This document shows positions 35,859 to 46,705 of a DNA stretch of 64,000 nucleotides, piece by piece. The position numbers and the translations under genes are program-made. The stretch is from Chrysemys picta bellii. Taxonomy: Eukaryota > Chordata > Testudines > Emydidae. The notes under the pieces were generated by a model that saw nothing but the letters and a program-made list of their open reading frames with translations, did no database searches and was not told the origin of the DNA. Location: assembly GCF_011386835.1 (NCBI RefSeq), contig NC_088800.1, forward strand, positions 87,101,481 through 87,165,480, given 5' to 3'. The first letter of the stretch is position 1; each line of letters opens with the position of its first letter.

Positions 35859-36142
35859 ACATAGGAACGGCCACCCTGGGTCAGCCCAACGGTCCATCTA
35901 CCCCAGTATCCTGTCTGCTGACAGTGGCCGGTGCCAGGTGCCCCAGAGGGAATGAACAGAACAGGGCAATTATCGCGTGATCCATCCCCTGCTGTCCAGT
36001 ACCAGCTCCTGGCGAACAGAGGCTGGGGACACCCAGGGCATGGGGCTGTATCCCTGCCCATCCTGGCTAATAGCCACTGATGGATGAACTTGCTAGTTCT
36101 CTTTTGAACTCGGTAATAGTTTTGCACATCCATGCAGGCTAA
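35859..36142 (-). mobile_element. CR1 LINE 3' end, antisense
   Basis: The plus strand begins ACATAGGAACGGCCACCCTG and continues CCAGTATCCTGTCTGCTGAC, GCCCCAGAGGGAATGAACAG and CCATCCTGGCTAATAGCCAC, the reverse complement of the CR1 terminus. Confidence 0.9.
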
Positions 36143-39100
36143 CCTCACCGAGTCACAACTCCAGTCTCACAGGATCTCCCACCCTCAGACAGTGGGGAAA
36201 TCATTTGCCTTTCCCTGCAGGGGCTCTTGACTGATCCAACGGGAACCCAGGGTCAGGCCAGGTTTGTAACACTGCTGTGTGCTCAACAGTGCGTCCCGCT
36301 GCTCTGGGAGGGGGTGTCACCATGCTGGCATGGCCCTCTCTGCCCCCCATGGGGGCTGTGTGCGGTTCAGGTTCCAGGGATAGGAGGGGTGGGGTGGCTC
36401 AGCAGCTGGTCCCCCTAAGCCGGGGAGCCATCGTCTATCGCTGCCACCAGTAGTCTGGAGCTGTGGAAGGGTGCCTCTGGCGGCATCACCTGCAGGTGTC
36501 CAGGATGCACCGCTTGGGCCTCTGTGTGGACACCACTTGGGTGCAAGCAGAGCCCATAAAATCTACAGGTTTGGGGGCTGGATCTCCTGGCCTTCTCTGC
36601 CGGGGTAGAACCTGTCCACTCCTGCCTGTGAATAACTCCAGGGCCTGGCTGGAGGATGGCTCGTGGTGTCTCCACACCCTGCCTGTGTCTCTGCTGCTGA
36701 CTGACTGAGGGAGCCAGTCCTCTGCAGGACTCAGCACAACCCGGCTGCTGCCAGACTAGTGCCAGAGAGGGAGACGGAAAAGTAGCCAACTTCAGGCTTT
36801 CTGCTGAACAGCTCCAGCTGGCAAGGACGTGGCCCTGTGAGCAGGGAACCAGCCACCCGTGGTGACGGGGGGTGATCTCATGATTGCCTGAAAGTATGAA
36901 TTGTCCGAGCAAACCCATCTTCCTCTGGAGCGCCGGGGCCCTACCCACCAGCCGAGCAGGGCAGGGAGTGGCTGCTGGCCCTGGGTAAGCAGGGTGTGAA
37001 CACCACCAGTGAGTCTGGGGCTTCTGGGCTGACCAAAGCATGATTCGAACCGTGCAAGCGATGCTGCTCCGAGCTGCCACCTAGCTGGGCAGGGGCATGG
37101 TGCGATCGCCCGGGGAGGACCAGCAGCACCACGGGGGCTGCAGCGTTTGGCCTCAGGGCACTGCAGTGGTGCAGACTGACAGACTGTGGTCCCAGCGGTG
37201 CCCAGGGCCACGCGGCAGCTACCGCACGTCTCTAGGGGGACCAGGCTTGGGGGATGAGCTCGGCTCCTGAGCCTTTGACATCAGCAAGAGCTGGAGCTAG
37301 AGTTACTCGCCGAGCGTCCCCCGGCTGGTGTCCCAGAGCTGCTCAGGCAGGCCCTGGCCCAGGCACCTCTGGGCTCCACATCCCCTGAGGGTCGGCCTGT
37401 GCAGGCATGGCGCATTTGGGCTGCTGCCTGCACATCAGGCCCTGCGGCTGCCGGGGCAGCTTGCTCGGCCCCTTGGGGGCGGGGGACGCTTCCTAGGGCT
37501 CCACAGTCACCTCCCTGCCTGCGTCCGGGGAGCCATGAAGAGCTGCCTGGGGCCTGTTCCTGTCAGCACAAAATGGGGCCTCGCGGGCCTGGGGGTCAAC
37601 CCTGGCGACAAGGAAAATGGACATAAACAGCAACAGGAGGCTGGGGGGATCAGGGCCTCAGGCCAAGAGCACCAGGGGAGGAGGGGTGCCGGTGCCACGG
37701 GCACTGGGGGGAGAGGGGTGCCAGGAGGGGGTGTTGTCAGGGCCCAGGCTGTGAGCTCCATGGGAAGGTGGGAATTTCCACGGGAGCGCCTGAGAGGGTG
37801 GCCTGCTTTCCGGGAGCTGAGCTGAACGGCAGGAGGATGCAGACGCACTGAGTGACAGCCTCCTGGGTCTGTTTAGCGAGACCCTACCATAACAATAAAG
37901 GTCCTTGTTTCCCAACAACATGCGTTGCTCCAAGTAAATCGCTCTTTCGGCATGAGGCCGGTAGCTGCCATGGGGATGCTGCCCAGCGGGGTTACTAGGC
38001 CCCCTGGAGCAGGGGGCAGGACGCAGCTCCCAGCTGGCAGGGCCACGGAGATGGGGCTGCTGATCTGGGAGCTGGCACATCCCCCCCTTCCTCCATTTAC
38101 GGTTTTTGAAAAGATTTTCAATTCACCTTTAACTCTGGGTCCATAAATAAACTTCAAAGGCTGAACCCTCCGCTGCGGCAGAGCTGAGCTGAGAGCGTCT
38201 GACCCACTTTGAATAGGAAATGAATCCGTAATCAGGAGGCTGCTGATTCTGGCCCCCACAAAAAGCCCTTATCCGTAGATGCAAACTTCACAGCGGAGAG
38301 CAAGGGGAGAACAGGGTGAGTGGTGACTTTGCTGTTGTGCTGTCTGCCCCTAGGCCTGGGTCCTGCCTGTCCTGCAGTTCCGACAGGGGCAGTCCCCAGC
38401 TGTGAAGTTTCTTAGGGTAGATGCAGCCAAGAAGGAGGATGAAGCATCTTGGTGGGAGAGTGTCTCTGGCGCTTGTCCAGGAATCTCTCACTAGCGTCCT
38501 AGTGACCTGAGTTTTATTGCCAGTGACATTAACCTCAGAGGCCCAAATCTCCCTTCCAAGCTCTCTAACTCACCTTCTCCATCTGTCCCGAAATAAAAAA
38601 GTGAGCTTCTGTCCATGGAAAGCAGCTGCCGGATAGCTCAGAGCATCACTGCTAACTCTTGGGACAATCGATCTGGTCACCTATCCATCCAGTTCTGCCA
38701 CACTCAGTATAGTGGCCTTGACGGGCCCTGGCTCTCTCTGTAACTAGGGTTTCTGCTGTCTGGTGTCTTCTGATTGGGGGGATTTATTTTTAGGCACAAT
38801 CAGGCTCATGCCATAGGAGTAAAAACTTGTGTTTAAAAAATCATTTTCCTTGAATTATACCAAAAATTGCCCCCCGAGCACTTCCAGCGCTGGGCTCCTG
38901 GGGACCACGAGGAATCTTTAGAACTTGCCAATTCCCTCTACAAACAATTTTTCTTACTACAAAAGTTCTACTTTACAAGCTCCTCTTTGATCAGTTTTAA
39001 CTAGAAACAAGCTAGAACCTAGTCTGCAGCTGTTCCTACCGCTGGCTCTCTGCCCACTTGCTGCAGAGAGTTGTATATTCATTTCGCCATGGCCCATATT

Positions 39101-39284
39101 TTCAAAGTTGTTTCCCTAATAGCGAGAGTTTCTGCTATAAGCTGGGGGCTCATCAGATGGAAAAACCAGAGGAGGAGAAAGTCCAGGGTGTATCAGTCGA
39201 TCGCCGGATGACTGTGGGCCATCATGATGCGGCAGGAAGAAGGCGAGTGCAGTGTTAGGATGTGCAGATGAGCTATTTCCAGGA
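36143..39284. other. Unique intergenic sequence
   Basis: No gene, RNA or well-defined repeat is recognised. Confidence 0.5.
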
Positions 39285-39370
39285 GAGACAGGGACGTATT
39301 AAAGCACTTCCCAAGGTGCGGGTGAGACCACATCTGGAATGCTGCGTAGAGTTTGGGAATTCAGACTGGA
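39285..39370 (+). mobile_element. Possible CR1 fragment, sense
   Basis: GGTGAGACCACATCTGGAAT followed by GCTGCGTAGAGTTTGG resembles the CR1 phrase 'gagaccacatctggaatactgtgtccagttctgg'. It is short and diverged. Confidence 0.35.
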
Positions 39371-39817
39371 ACAGGTGCAGGGTGTGGTGCTGGCAGAGCA
39401 CGTGCTAGCTGATGGCGAGGTCCCCAGGTCTCAGCTGAACAGTGACAAATCCGCAGCTGGGATCAGTCTGGCTCCCCGCGTCAGCATTGTTAAAACAGGT
39501 ATTAGGATGTTAAGTTTGTGTTTAGCATTTACTGAGTGCTTGTGAGCTGCTGCTGGCATGAATCTCATTTATAATACCAGTAGCTCCGACTGCACAATAA
39601 TATTTAAGCCTGTGTATTGTGAGCCTCTGTCAGTATGTAAATCACCAGACAGGAGAGAGCCCCTAACTAGTGTGCCCGGCAATCGGCAGCCGAAGGCGTT
39701 ACCGCCTGCCCAACAGGAAGGTCCATGGACACCAGACAGACTATTATGGAACATTAAAAAAAGACAAAAGACTTTGTTGCTCTGCTCCTCCCCCCCCCCA
39801 TGAAGATGAGTCATACA

Positions 39818-40034
39818 AGTAGGAAAAACTTTTTCACTAGGAGGGTGGTGAAGCACTGGAATGGGTTCCCTAGGGAGGTGGTGGAGTCTCCTTCCTTAGA
39901 GGTTTTTAAGGTCAGGCTTGACAAAGCCCTGGCTGGGATGATTTAGTTGGGGTTGGTCCTGCTTTGAGCAGGGGGTTGGACTAGGTACCTCCTGAGGTCC
40001 CTTCCAGCCCTGATATTCTATGATTCTATGATTT
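39818..40034 (+). mobile_element. CR1 LINE 3' end, sense, with octamer tail
   Basis: It contains GGAAAAACTTTTTCACTAGG, GGGTGGTGAAGCACTGGAAT, GTCAGGCTTGACAAAGCCCT and GCAGGGGGTTGGACTAGGTA, and ends in two ATTCTATG repeats, the hallmark CR1 tail. It is close to the intact 3' UTR, so it is relatively young. Confidence 0.95.
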
Positions 40035-40159
40035 TAAGTGGATTCCTCCCATCAGTGGAGTTCACAGCTCAGCGCACAGGTAATAACCCCTGACAAGAAG
40101 GAAGTGTATCTCTGTGCTGCTTGGAGCCCGGGAGGGGGGCGGAGCAAGGTTTTCTAGGA

Positions 40160-40265
40160 ATAAGCAGGAGATCCCCAGCAGCTTAGCCCTAAAGGACATA
40201 CAGAGTTTGCTTATTATAGAAACTTCCATTACCTTTTGAAACTAGGTCTGTAACTCCTTAGCGTG
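40160..40265 (+). mobile_element. Older LTR-like element, left part
   Basis: The sequence up to GTCTGTAACTCCTTAGCGTG joins to TATCTATGTTTACCTGC at 41354 if the solo LTR and one copy of its duplication are removed. The left limit is uncertain. Confidence 0.4.
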
Positions 40266-40701
40266 TGTGACTTATTGATCTAATCTGGGACCATATAGAA
40301 CATGGTTGCACCCAAAGTCCTGTAGTGGCACCAAATCTTGTATAAAGGGGGTCAAATGAGGTGTCTAAGACAAGGTGATGGTTTGCTGGTTATGATTATG
40401 CTGTCTATATGTGTGTATCAATTTTGTAGTTGAAGTTATGAATATTGGCTCTATACTGTCTGTATTTCAAACTTATGCTATGCTTCTGGGAGACATCCCA
40501 GATAAGCTGGTGTTAGCTCTGCCTAGCCTGCTTGGTGGCCCATTAAGGACCATCAGCTATATAACTGACCCATTGAGAGAAGGCAAATACACCTTGTAAC
40601 TCAGCAAGGCATGCAGGGACTGGCCCATGTGACTCCAGACTCCATTTTGCTTTAATTTTCCACAGTAAGAACAAAGAGGTGTTCTTACACCTGGAAAAGA
40701 C

Positions 40702-40708
40702 TATAAAA
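40702..40708 (+). promoter_or_regulatory. TATA box of the solo LTR
   Basis: GACTATAAAAGGCTGATG lies 258 bp before the AATAAA signal, typical of U3/R spacing in a long LTR. Confidence 0.55.
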
Positions 40709-40959
40709 GGCTGATGCCTCGTCTCCATCTTGTCTTCAATCCTGCTTCATACCTCTGGAGGGACTTTGCTACAAACGGAAGCTCTACACAAAGGACTGAA
40801 TGACCCATCCCAGCGGGGGATGTATTCCAGAGACTTGATTTGAACCTGCAGTTTATTTCATCACTGCTACAAGCCTGAACCAAGAACTTTGCCATTACTG
40901 TATGTAATTGATTCCATTTAACCAATTCTAACTCTCATCTATATCTTTTTCCTTTTATG

Positions 40960-40965
40960 AATAAA
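40960..40965 (+). terminator. Polyadenylation signal of the solo LTR
   Basis: ATGAATAAACCTTTAG contains AATAAA downstream of the TATA box in the same orientation. Confidence 0.5.
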
Positions 40966-41353
40966 CCTTTAGATTTTAGATTCTAAAGGATTGGAAACAG
41001 TGTGATTTGTGGGTTAGATCTGATTTGTATATTGACCTGGGTCTGGGGCTTGATCCTTTGGGATCGAGAGAACCTTTTTTCTTTTACTGGGGTATTGGTT
41101 TTCATAACCATTCGTCCCCATAACGAGTGGCACTGGTGGTGATACTGGGAAACTGGAGTGTCTAAGGGACTTGCTTGTATGACTTGTGGTTAGCCAGTGG
41201 GGGTGAGACCGAAGTCTTCTTTGTCTGGCTGGTTTGGTTTGCCTTTGAGGTGGAAAAACCCCAGCCTTGGGCTGTAACTGCCCTGTTTTAAGTAATTGGT
41301 CCTGAATTGGCACTCTCCGTTGGGTCCCGCCAGAACGGCATCGTTACAGCGTG

Positions 41354-41715
41354 TATCTATGTTTACCTGCTTTACCCTTGTTTCCTTTTCCTATCACTAA
41401 ATCTTTAGATAGCTTATTATAGGCTTGGCTACAAGGGTTGTCTTTGGTGTGAGATCCAAGGTGCAACTGACCTGGGGAAAGTGACTGGTCCTGTGAGAGC
41501 GGCTGTAATCTGAATATAGCTGTCGCAATGTCAGGCTCACTTGTGAGACAGACGGGGGTACCCAAGGGGACTGTCTGTGACTCTGTCGTTAGACTGCTTT
41601 AGAGCCTGAGAAGTTCACACTTGCTTAATGGTGGGTGAAATCTATGTACAGAACTCACAGTCAGTTTGGGGTTGGTTCCTGGTTCCGAACAGTCTGCCCT
41701 GAGGTTGGTCCTCAT
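41354..41715 (+). mobile_element. Older LTR-like element, right part
   Basis: It carries CACTAAATCTTTAGATAGCT, TTGGCTACAAGGGTTGTCTT and GTGCAACTGACCTGGGG, which resemble at a distance the stretch around 40960-41040 of the younger LTR. It is therefore probably a related older family. Confidence 0.5.
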
Positions 41716-41726
41716 GCTCGTCAGTT

Positions 41727-41796
41727 ATGCAGGACAGCTTGACCCAGAGAAATGCTACCAGAATGATCTCGGGAATGAAGCACCTGTCTTATGATA
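41727..41796 (+). mobile_element. Old CR1-like element, left part (interrupted)
   Basis: ATGCTACCAGAATGATCTCG is CR1-like. The piece continues at 41994 after the inserted Penelope-like dimer. It includes the first copy of the 12-bp duplication TGTCTTATGATA (41785-41796). Confidence 0.5.
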
Positions 41797-41981
41797 AAAA
41801 GCAAGAGAGTCCTGTGGCACCTTATAGACTAACAGATGTATTGGAGCATGAGCTTTGGTGGGTGAATGCCCACTTCGTCACGAAAGCTTATGCTCCAATA
41901 CATCTGTTAGTCTCAAAGGTGCCACAGGACCCTCTGTTGCTTTTTACAGATCCAGACTAACACGGCTACCTCTCTGATACT
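41797..41981. mobile_element. Penelope-like short inverted dimer (185 bp)
   Basis: It is flanked by a perfect 12-bp target duplication TGTCTTATGATA (41785-41796 and 41982-41993). Inside, GTCCTGTGGCACCTTATAGA at 41809 is the inverted partner of the arm ending GGTGCCACAGGAC at 41930, and the ATGTATTGGAGCAT / ATGCTCCAATACAT arms meet at about 41880. The right end carries AGACTAACACGGCTACCTCT, a terminal word I know from turtle Penelope-like elements. No reverse transcriptase remains. The alternative of a SINE is less likely because there is no tRNA or 7SL head. Confidence 0.7.
41840..41895 (-). ncRNA. Degenerate hammerhead-ribozyme core remnants
   Basis: On the minus strand from 41880: TGACGA, then a GTGGG-CATTCA-CCCAC hairpin (stem II), then CAAA where the core needs GAAA, then GCTCATGCTC. 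The base before TGACGA is G instead of the core C. On the plus strand the partner half has an intact GAAA (41882-41885), a mini stem III GC-TTAT-GC and the UC cleavage dinucleotide (41894-41895). Minimal hammerheads are known in Penelope-like elements. Neither half is complete, so activity is unlikely. Confidence 0.5.
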
Positions 41982-41993
41982 TGTCTTATGATA

Positions 41994-42345
41994 GGCCTCT
42001 AACTTGTTCACCTGCCAAACCGCAGGCTGGGAGGGGATCTGATTGCTCTGGGGGTAAACACCAGGGAGGGAGAAGAGCTGCTGAAGCTAGAGGACAATGT
42101 TGGCACAAGGAAAAATGGATCTGAACTGGCCAGGAATACATCTAGGCTGGAGATGAGAAGAAGGTTTCTAATCTCAGAGGAGTGAGGTTCTGGACCAGCC
42201 GCCCAACAACAGGACCAGTGGGGGACAAACACTCTAGTCTGTCGTTGGCGCTCGATACGTTTCTGACAGGGCTGCCTATGACAGCAGGGCACAGGACTCA
42301 CTGGCCCAGGCGGTCCCTTCCCATCCCATGTTCCTGTGAGTGTGC
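41994..42345 (+). mobile_element. Old CR1-like element, right part
   Basis: It contains GGGAGGGGATCTGATTGCTC, GGCTGGAGATGAGAAGAAGG, CTAATCTCAGAGGAGTGAGG and ends TTCCCATCCCATGTTCCTGT, following CR1 3' order. Confidence 0.55.
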
Positions 42346-45304
42346 AGTCACATGCCTGATTTGGATACACAACTAACCACAACTGAACACACAGGCACAT
42401 TTGACCAAGGTTGACCATTTGCATATGCGCACTCCCAGTTTGTGCAATAAATGAACCTGTAAAAATGATGCCTGTGATGGCATGTGATTTTGGGGTAGGA
42501 GATTTTGAAGATATGGGCCTTACATTTAAAGGAATTTCTACAAAATCTGATGTTTTATTGATTTAAGAAAGAACCAATTTTCCTCATGAAGCACCAGCAA
42601 AAGCCATCAGCCGTGGGAATGGTGGAGCCAGACCCGCAGCTGGTGGCTCTAGTTAAGGACTTTGCATTTGCTGGAGACGCCGACTGGCTTCCGGGGGCAG
42701 TGCCTGGCACCCCTTGCTGGAGTGGTTTCTCGGGGACAGCCCGGTGGGCAGGGGAGGCTCAGAGAGGCCTTACCCGCATGGACAGAGGCAAACGGTGAGT
42801 CAATAATAATGCACAATCCACAGAGAGCCCTGATGGGCCAGGAGCAAAGCACTCCCCGCAGAGGGGCTGGTGAGCAGGACGGCCAGGAAGCAGAGTCTGG
42901 GACAGGGGCTAATTCCCTGACTTCCCCCGTCGTCCCCTGGGGTTCTGGGGACAGGGATGGGAGACTGTCAGGTGCTTTCAGGAGCCTGGAGGAGGGTTGT
43001 ACACAGGCAGGGCCTGGCAGGGCTCAGTCCTTCCAAGCAAGGAGCATGGATGGGAGAGGTTGTCTCATGTCCGGTGTGGGAGACAGCTGTAGGGAACCTA
43101 CGGGGGCATCGTAGGGTAGCAGCGCTCACCATCCCCATCAGGATCCTGCAGTCTCTGGGGCAAGGAAGCAACTTGCATCATCCTTGCCTTAAGCATGCCC
43201 CTGTGTGCTGTCCCCCCAGCCCCTCCCAGCTCCCGGTCCGGCATTAGCACTGTGAGCGGGGAACGCCTGTGGCCTCCGCAAACAGGCCGTGACTGGGAAG
43301 GAGCTGGGGACACCTGCTGGCAGCGTGAGTGGCGCCTGGACACATCATCCCTGCCTGGGCATGCACGGGGGATTCTCACTCTGGAGCACGGGGGCCTCAA
43401 GCGGCATGCCCAGCGTGGGGGGAGGGCACGTCTGCACCCTTGGCCATAACCTAAAGCCATTACAGTGGCAGGGCTGTTAGTCGCAGGGGCGCCAGGGCGT
43501 GAGCGGCGCTCGTCCCCCGGGGAGCTCGCCATGTCAGACAGGCACGGCCATCCCGCGCTATTTGTCACAGGCAGTTAGTGTCACATCACAAGATGATCCG
43601 GAACAGGGGGCTCGAGGGCAGAGGAATTAGAACGGGCGGGAGCCTTTTAATTAAATAACCACGTCCGAGTCTCTAATCAGCCGGCTGAGTGGCTGGCTGC
43701 TGAGGGGAAGTTTGTGTATGTCAAATGCCATCAATCAAAATGCCACTTCTTATATAAGCCTCTCTCTGACTAGTGACTGGGACCATGGCTTGCCCCTCGT
43801 GCACTGCCTGGCTGCAAACACCCAGCCCTGCTCCCTTCTCCCCGTGGGTCGGCCTGGCTGGATCTTCGGCCCAGCTCTCATGTGGGGTACGAATGCCACT
43901 TTCCGGATGCGGCTCCTGGGGGTAGTGTGCGGGCAGGGAGTGGAAGGGGCTGGCCAGGCCGAAGGAGAAGGGAGCTGGGCTGCAGTAACTTATACGCCCC
44001 CACAGGGAAGGACTGGGGAGAGCCCCCTCTTGGGGCTGCTCCTGGCCCAGAACTGTTACCCATCACCCCCCGCAGGACTGGTGCTCAGAGATCAGGGACA
44101 CATGGCCCCGTCTATGGGTGATACGCTGGGGATATGGGACCTGCTCTGCACACTGGGGCCTGCCTGGGGAGCGCACTAGTCTGGGAGCACGGTGTGTGTG
44201 CGCGTGGGTGGGGAGAGTGTCTGTGTGTACCAGCTGTGGGTGTCGTAGGGGGACGCTGCGGGAGAGCCAACAGGGAAGGCGCTGGAAGAAATGTCACTTT
44301 GTTAAATACGTTTGGGGCTGACTCAGGCATTGCTACCGAGCAGGTGCCTGCACCTCTTAAAAAAGCTACAGTATCCGCTCAGTGGGGCACCGTCACTCGG
44401 CACATGGTTAACAAGCATCTCCTTCCTTTCAGGGCTGGGTGCCCAGCCCCTTTGGGGGAAAGCCAGGAGCAGTGGGACCAGAAGGCACCGGAGCTCAAAG
44501 CAGAGCCAGGGACTCTGTCTGCCAGATTAATGGACTCAGCGGCTCAGGCTATAGGGAGCCCCCCCCGTTGGAGGTGTGGGGAGAACCTCTCGGCCTGATA
44601 CGGCCCGGGAGGGGGGGTTGCTGTTTCCTGCAGCCTCACTGGTGTGGGTGCAGCCACAGGGCCCTGAACTGAGGGTGTCATCACACAGCATCATGCTCTG
44701 AATATTGCTGTCCTACACACGCAGAACGTCTCATTCACTGTCCTGCATTCGGCGCTCTCTGAGGGCCATAGGAAGCATTAAGCACTTCCACTCTGGGCAG
44801 TAAAGTCCAAACCCACGCGAGCTGCAGGCTAATCACAGGGAGAGTTAATTGGGGTGAACCTTGCCACCTGCCGGCGGCTCTGGGGGGAGCTCCAGTTTTC
44901 TTTGGCTAATGAACCCAGCGGACGGGGGGTGGGGGGACTCTGACAAGGGGCGCTGTTGTTTGACACAATAAACATATGAAATGAGCCATGCTCTGGGTAG
45001 AGGAGCCGCTGGGAGGAGTTACGTTAGTTTCCCAAACAATGAAAAAGCCACTTCTCAGCCTGGTCTATAAATGCCCTAGGGCCAGGGCGGGCAGCCCTGC
45101 GGCACTCCTGCCAGCGGGGGGCGCTCTCCCCTCTTTCTGTGCCGACGACACTGTCTCATTTAACTTTAAACACCAGAGTGGGTGGAGCATAATGTAGAAA
45201 GAGCCAGTAAGCTGAATGCCCCTGGGTGTCACGTGAATTTGGCCCTTGCAGTCACCTCTGCCGCTAGAAATACAAGAGCAGCATTACAAACCGCATTTGG
45301 GAGG
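42346..45304. other. Unique intergenic sequence
   Basis: No gene is recognised. A CTCF-like word is listed separately at 45111. The AT-rich stretch 43635-43750 is not repeat-like. Confidence 0.5.
45111..45124 (+). promoter_or_regulatory. CTCF-like motif
   Basis: CCAGCGGGGGGCGC differs from the core CCASYAGRKGGCRS at one position only. It is not inside a recognised repeat. Confidence 0.35.
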
Positions 45305-45475
45305 GAGTGTGGCCTAGTGAACAGAGGCCTGGGAGCCAGGACTCCTAGGTTCTATTTCCACTGGTGTCTGTGACTAACTGGTGACTCTGGGCAGCTCTCT
45401 GCCTCGGTTTCCCACTCTGCGATAACAGATTGCCTAGCTCACGGGCGTGTTGGAAGGGTTCGAGAATTCAAGAGC
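45305..45475 (+). mobile_element. MIR-like tRNA SINE, sense
   Basis: TGGCCTAGTGA is a near A-box, followed by CTGGGAGCCAGGACTCCTAG, TGACTCTGGGCAGCTCTCTG and CCTCGGTTTCCCACTCTGCG, then a 3' part around GGAAGGGTTCGAGAATTC. Confidence 0.75.
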
Positions 45476-46599
45476 AAACCAGCCCAGCTAGTCACCCCAG
45501 TCCACCCAGGAAGGGGGCTGATTGCTGGGCCAGGAGGGGAGGAGGACGCGGTTTGAGATGGAGGCAGAGAGCAGGAGAACGCTACTGGGCTAAGCGTTTC
45601 AGTGCAGCGAGGGACCAGCGATATCCTTAGAGGGTGCAGGAAGGAGTGCTGTGAGCAACAGACAGGGCAAAAGGCTTGGGCAAATAGGTTCTGCTCCATC
45701 CCCTCTCTTCTCTTATCTCTGTAACAGACGCCAGTGAACACCTCTCGTACGTTGCTGGGGATTTATTCAGCTGGGAGCCGTGGGGTTCCTATAGAAACAT
45801 TTTTCATGCACCAATTATTTAACTGTAAGGAGGTGAAATGGTTCAGGAACTGATTTGCACTAGAAAGTGGGAGACATTTACCCTGAGATGGAGCTGTCAG
45901 ACTAGAAATCCTTTGTAACAGGAGCAGGGCAGGATCGGAGTCAGGCCGAGCTGTGCTGGATTGAGTGCACAGACAAGACGTCTCAGCCCTGCACATGCTG
46001 CCCGTCGCTGGCACAGCCTGGGGGAAGAGACATCCGCAGGGGCAAGGAGTGGGGGGGAGCCAGGGGCGAGAGCGAGGTCTGTGCGTGAGTTAATGCATGG
46101 AACTGACAAGGTGTGAAATCAGATACTTCCCCCTGATGTTACTGGCTCTCGGGCTGGAAGAAAGGACAGCCGGGGAATTGCTGTCAGGCCCAAGAGCTCT
46201 CTAGAGCAGTCCCAGAGGGGAAATAGCCGCTCCCCCCCCCGCCCCCCCTGCAATGACAATAGCGTCACGCAGGTCCCGTTGGGGGCGCGCTGGCTCTGGG
46301 AGCAATAACACAGACTGCGGTGAAATGCACTGGGCACTGGTGCTGCTGCTGGCCCTGGCCTGGCCTGAGGACAGCTTCACCTCGTCTGTGTGTGACACCA
46401 CCACGCGGGGCTGGCACCAGGGGGGTAGTGTTGTTGCTCCGAGGGCCAGGGTGGGTGGGAGCCAGGCACCAGCAGGAAGACGAGGGCAGCATCTCTCCCT
46501 TACCAGAACACACAGCCTGGCCTTGGCGTTTCCCCTCTCGGTGCCGCAGCCAGAGCCGGGAGGCCCCCGTGACACAGAGGCCCATTTGCGGCTTACTGC
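45476..46599. other. Unique intergenic sequence
   Basis: No gene is recognised. There is a C-homopolymer-rich spot at about 46229-46250. Confidence 0.5.
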
Positions 46600-46705
46600 T
46601 CTGTGTCAGCTATTCTTGCCGGGCCTGGATAGCCCAAGCCCCACACACCAAGTCAGCTGACCCTGGCCAGCCGCGGGGGTTACTGCAGTGTAGACACACC
46701 CTCGC
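46600..46705. mobile_element. End fragment of the fold-back element family
   Basis: AGTCAGCTGACCCTGGCCAG followed by CGCGGGGGTTACTGCAGTGT and AGACACACC is one terminal arm of the family seen at 10523-10726. The partner arm is not recognisable. Confidence 0.4.

Larger units (their letters stand above)
40266..41348 (+). mobile_element. Solo LTR (1083 bp) with 5-bp target duplication
   Basis: It starts TGTGAC and ends GTTACA, and is flanked by GCGTG at 40261-40265 and 41349-41353. A TATA box (TATAAAA, 40702-40708) and a polyadenylation signal (AATAAA, 40960-40965) lie in plus orientation. No internal region, primer site or retroviral gene adjoins, so it is a recombined solo LTR. I recall the family as repeated in turtle genomes. 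Class (ERV or Gypsy) cannot be decided from the LTR alone. Confidence 0.85.

Noticed and set aside
32652..45475. Possible tRNA genes at the A-box-bearing sequences (32655, 45310)
   Set aside because: The A-boxes belong to MIR-like SINEs; no complete cloverleaf is present.
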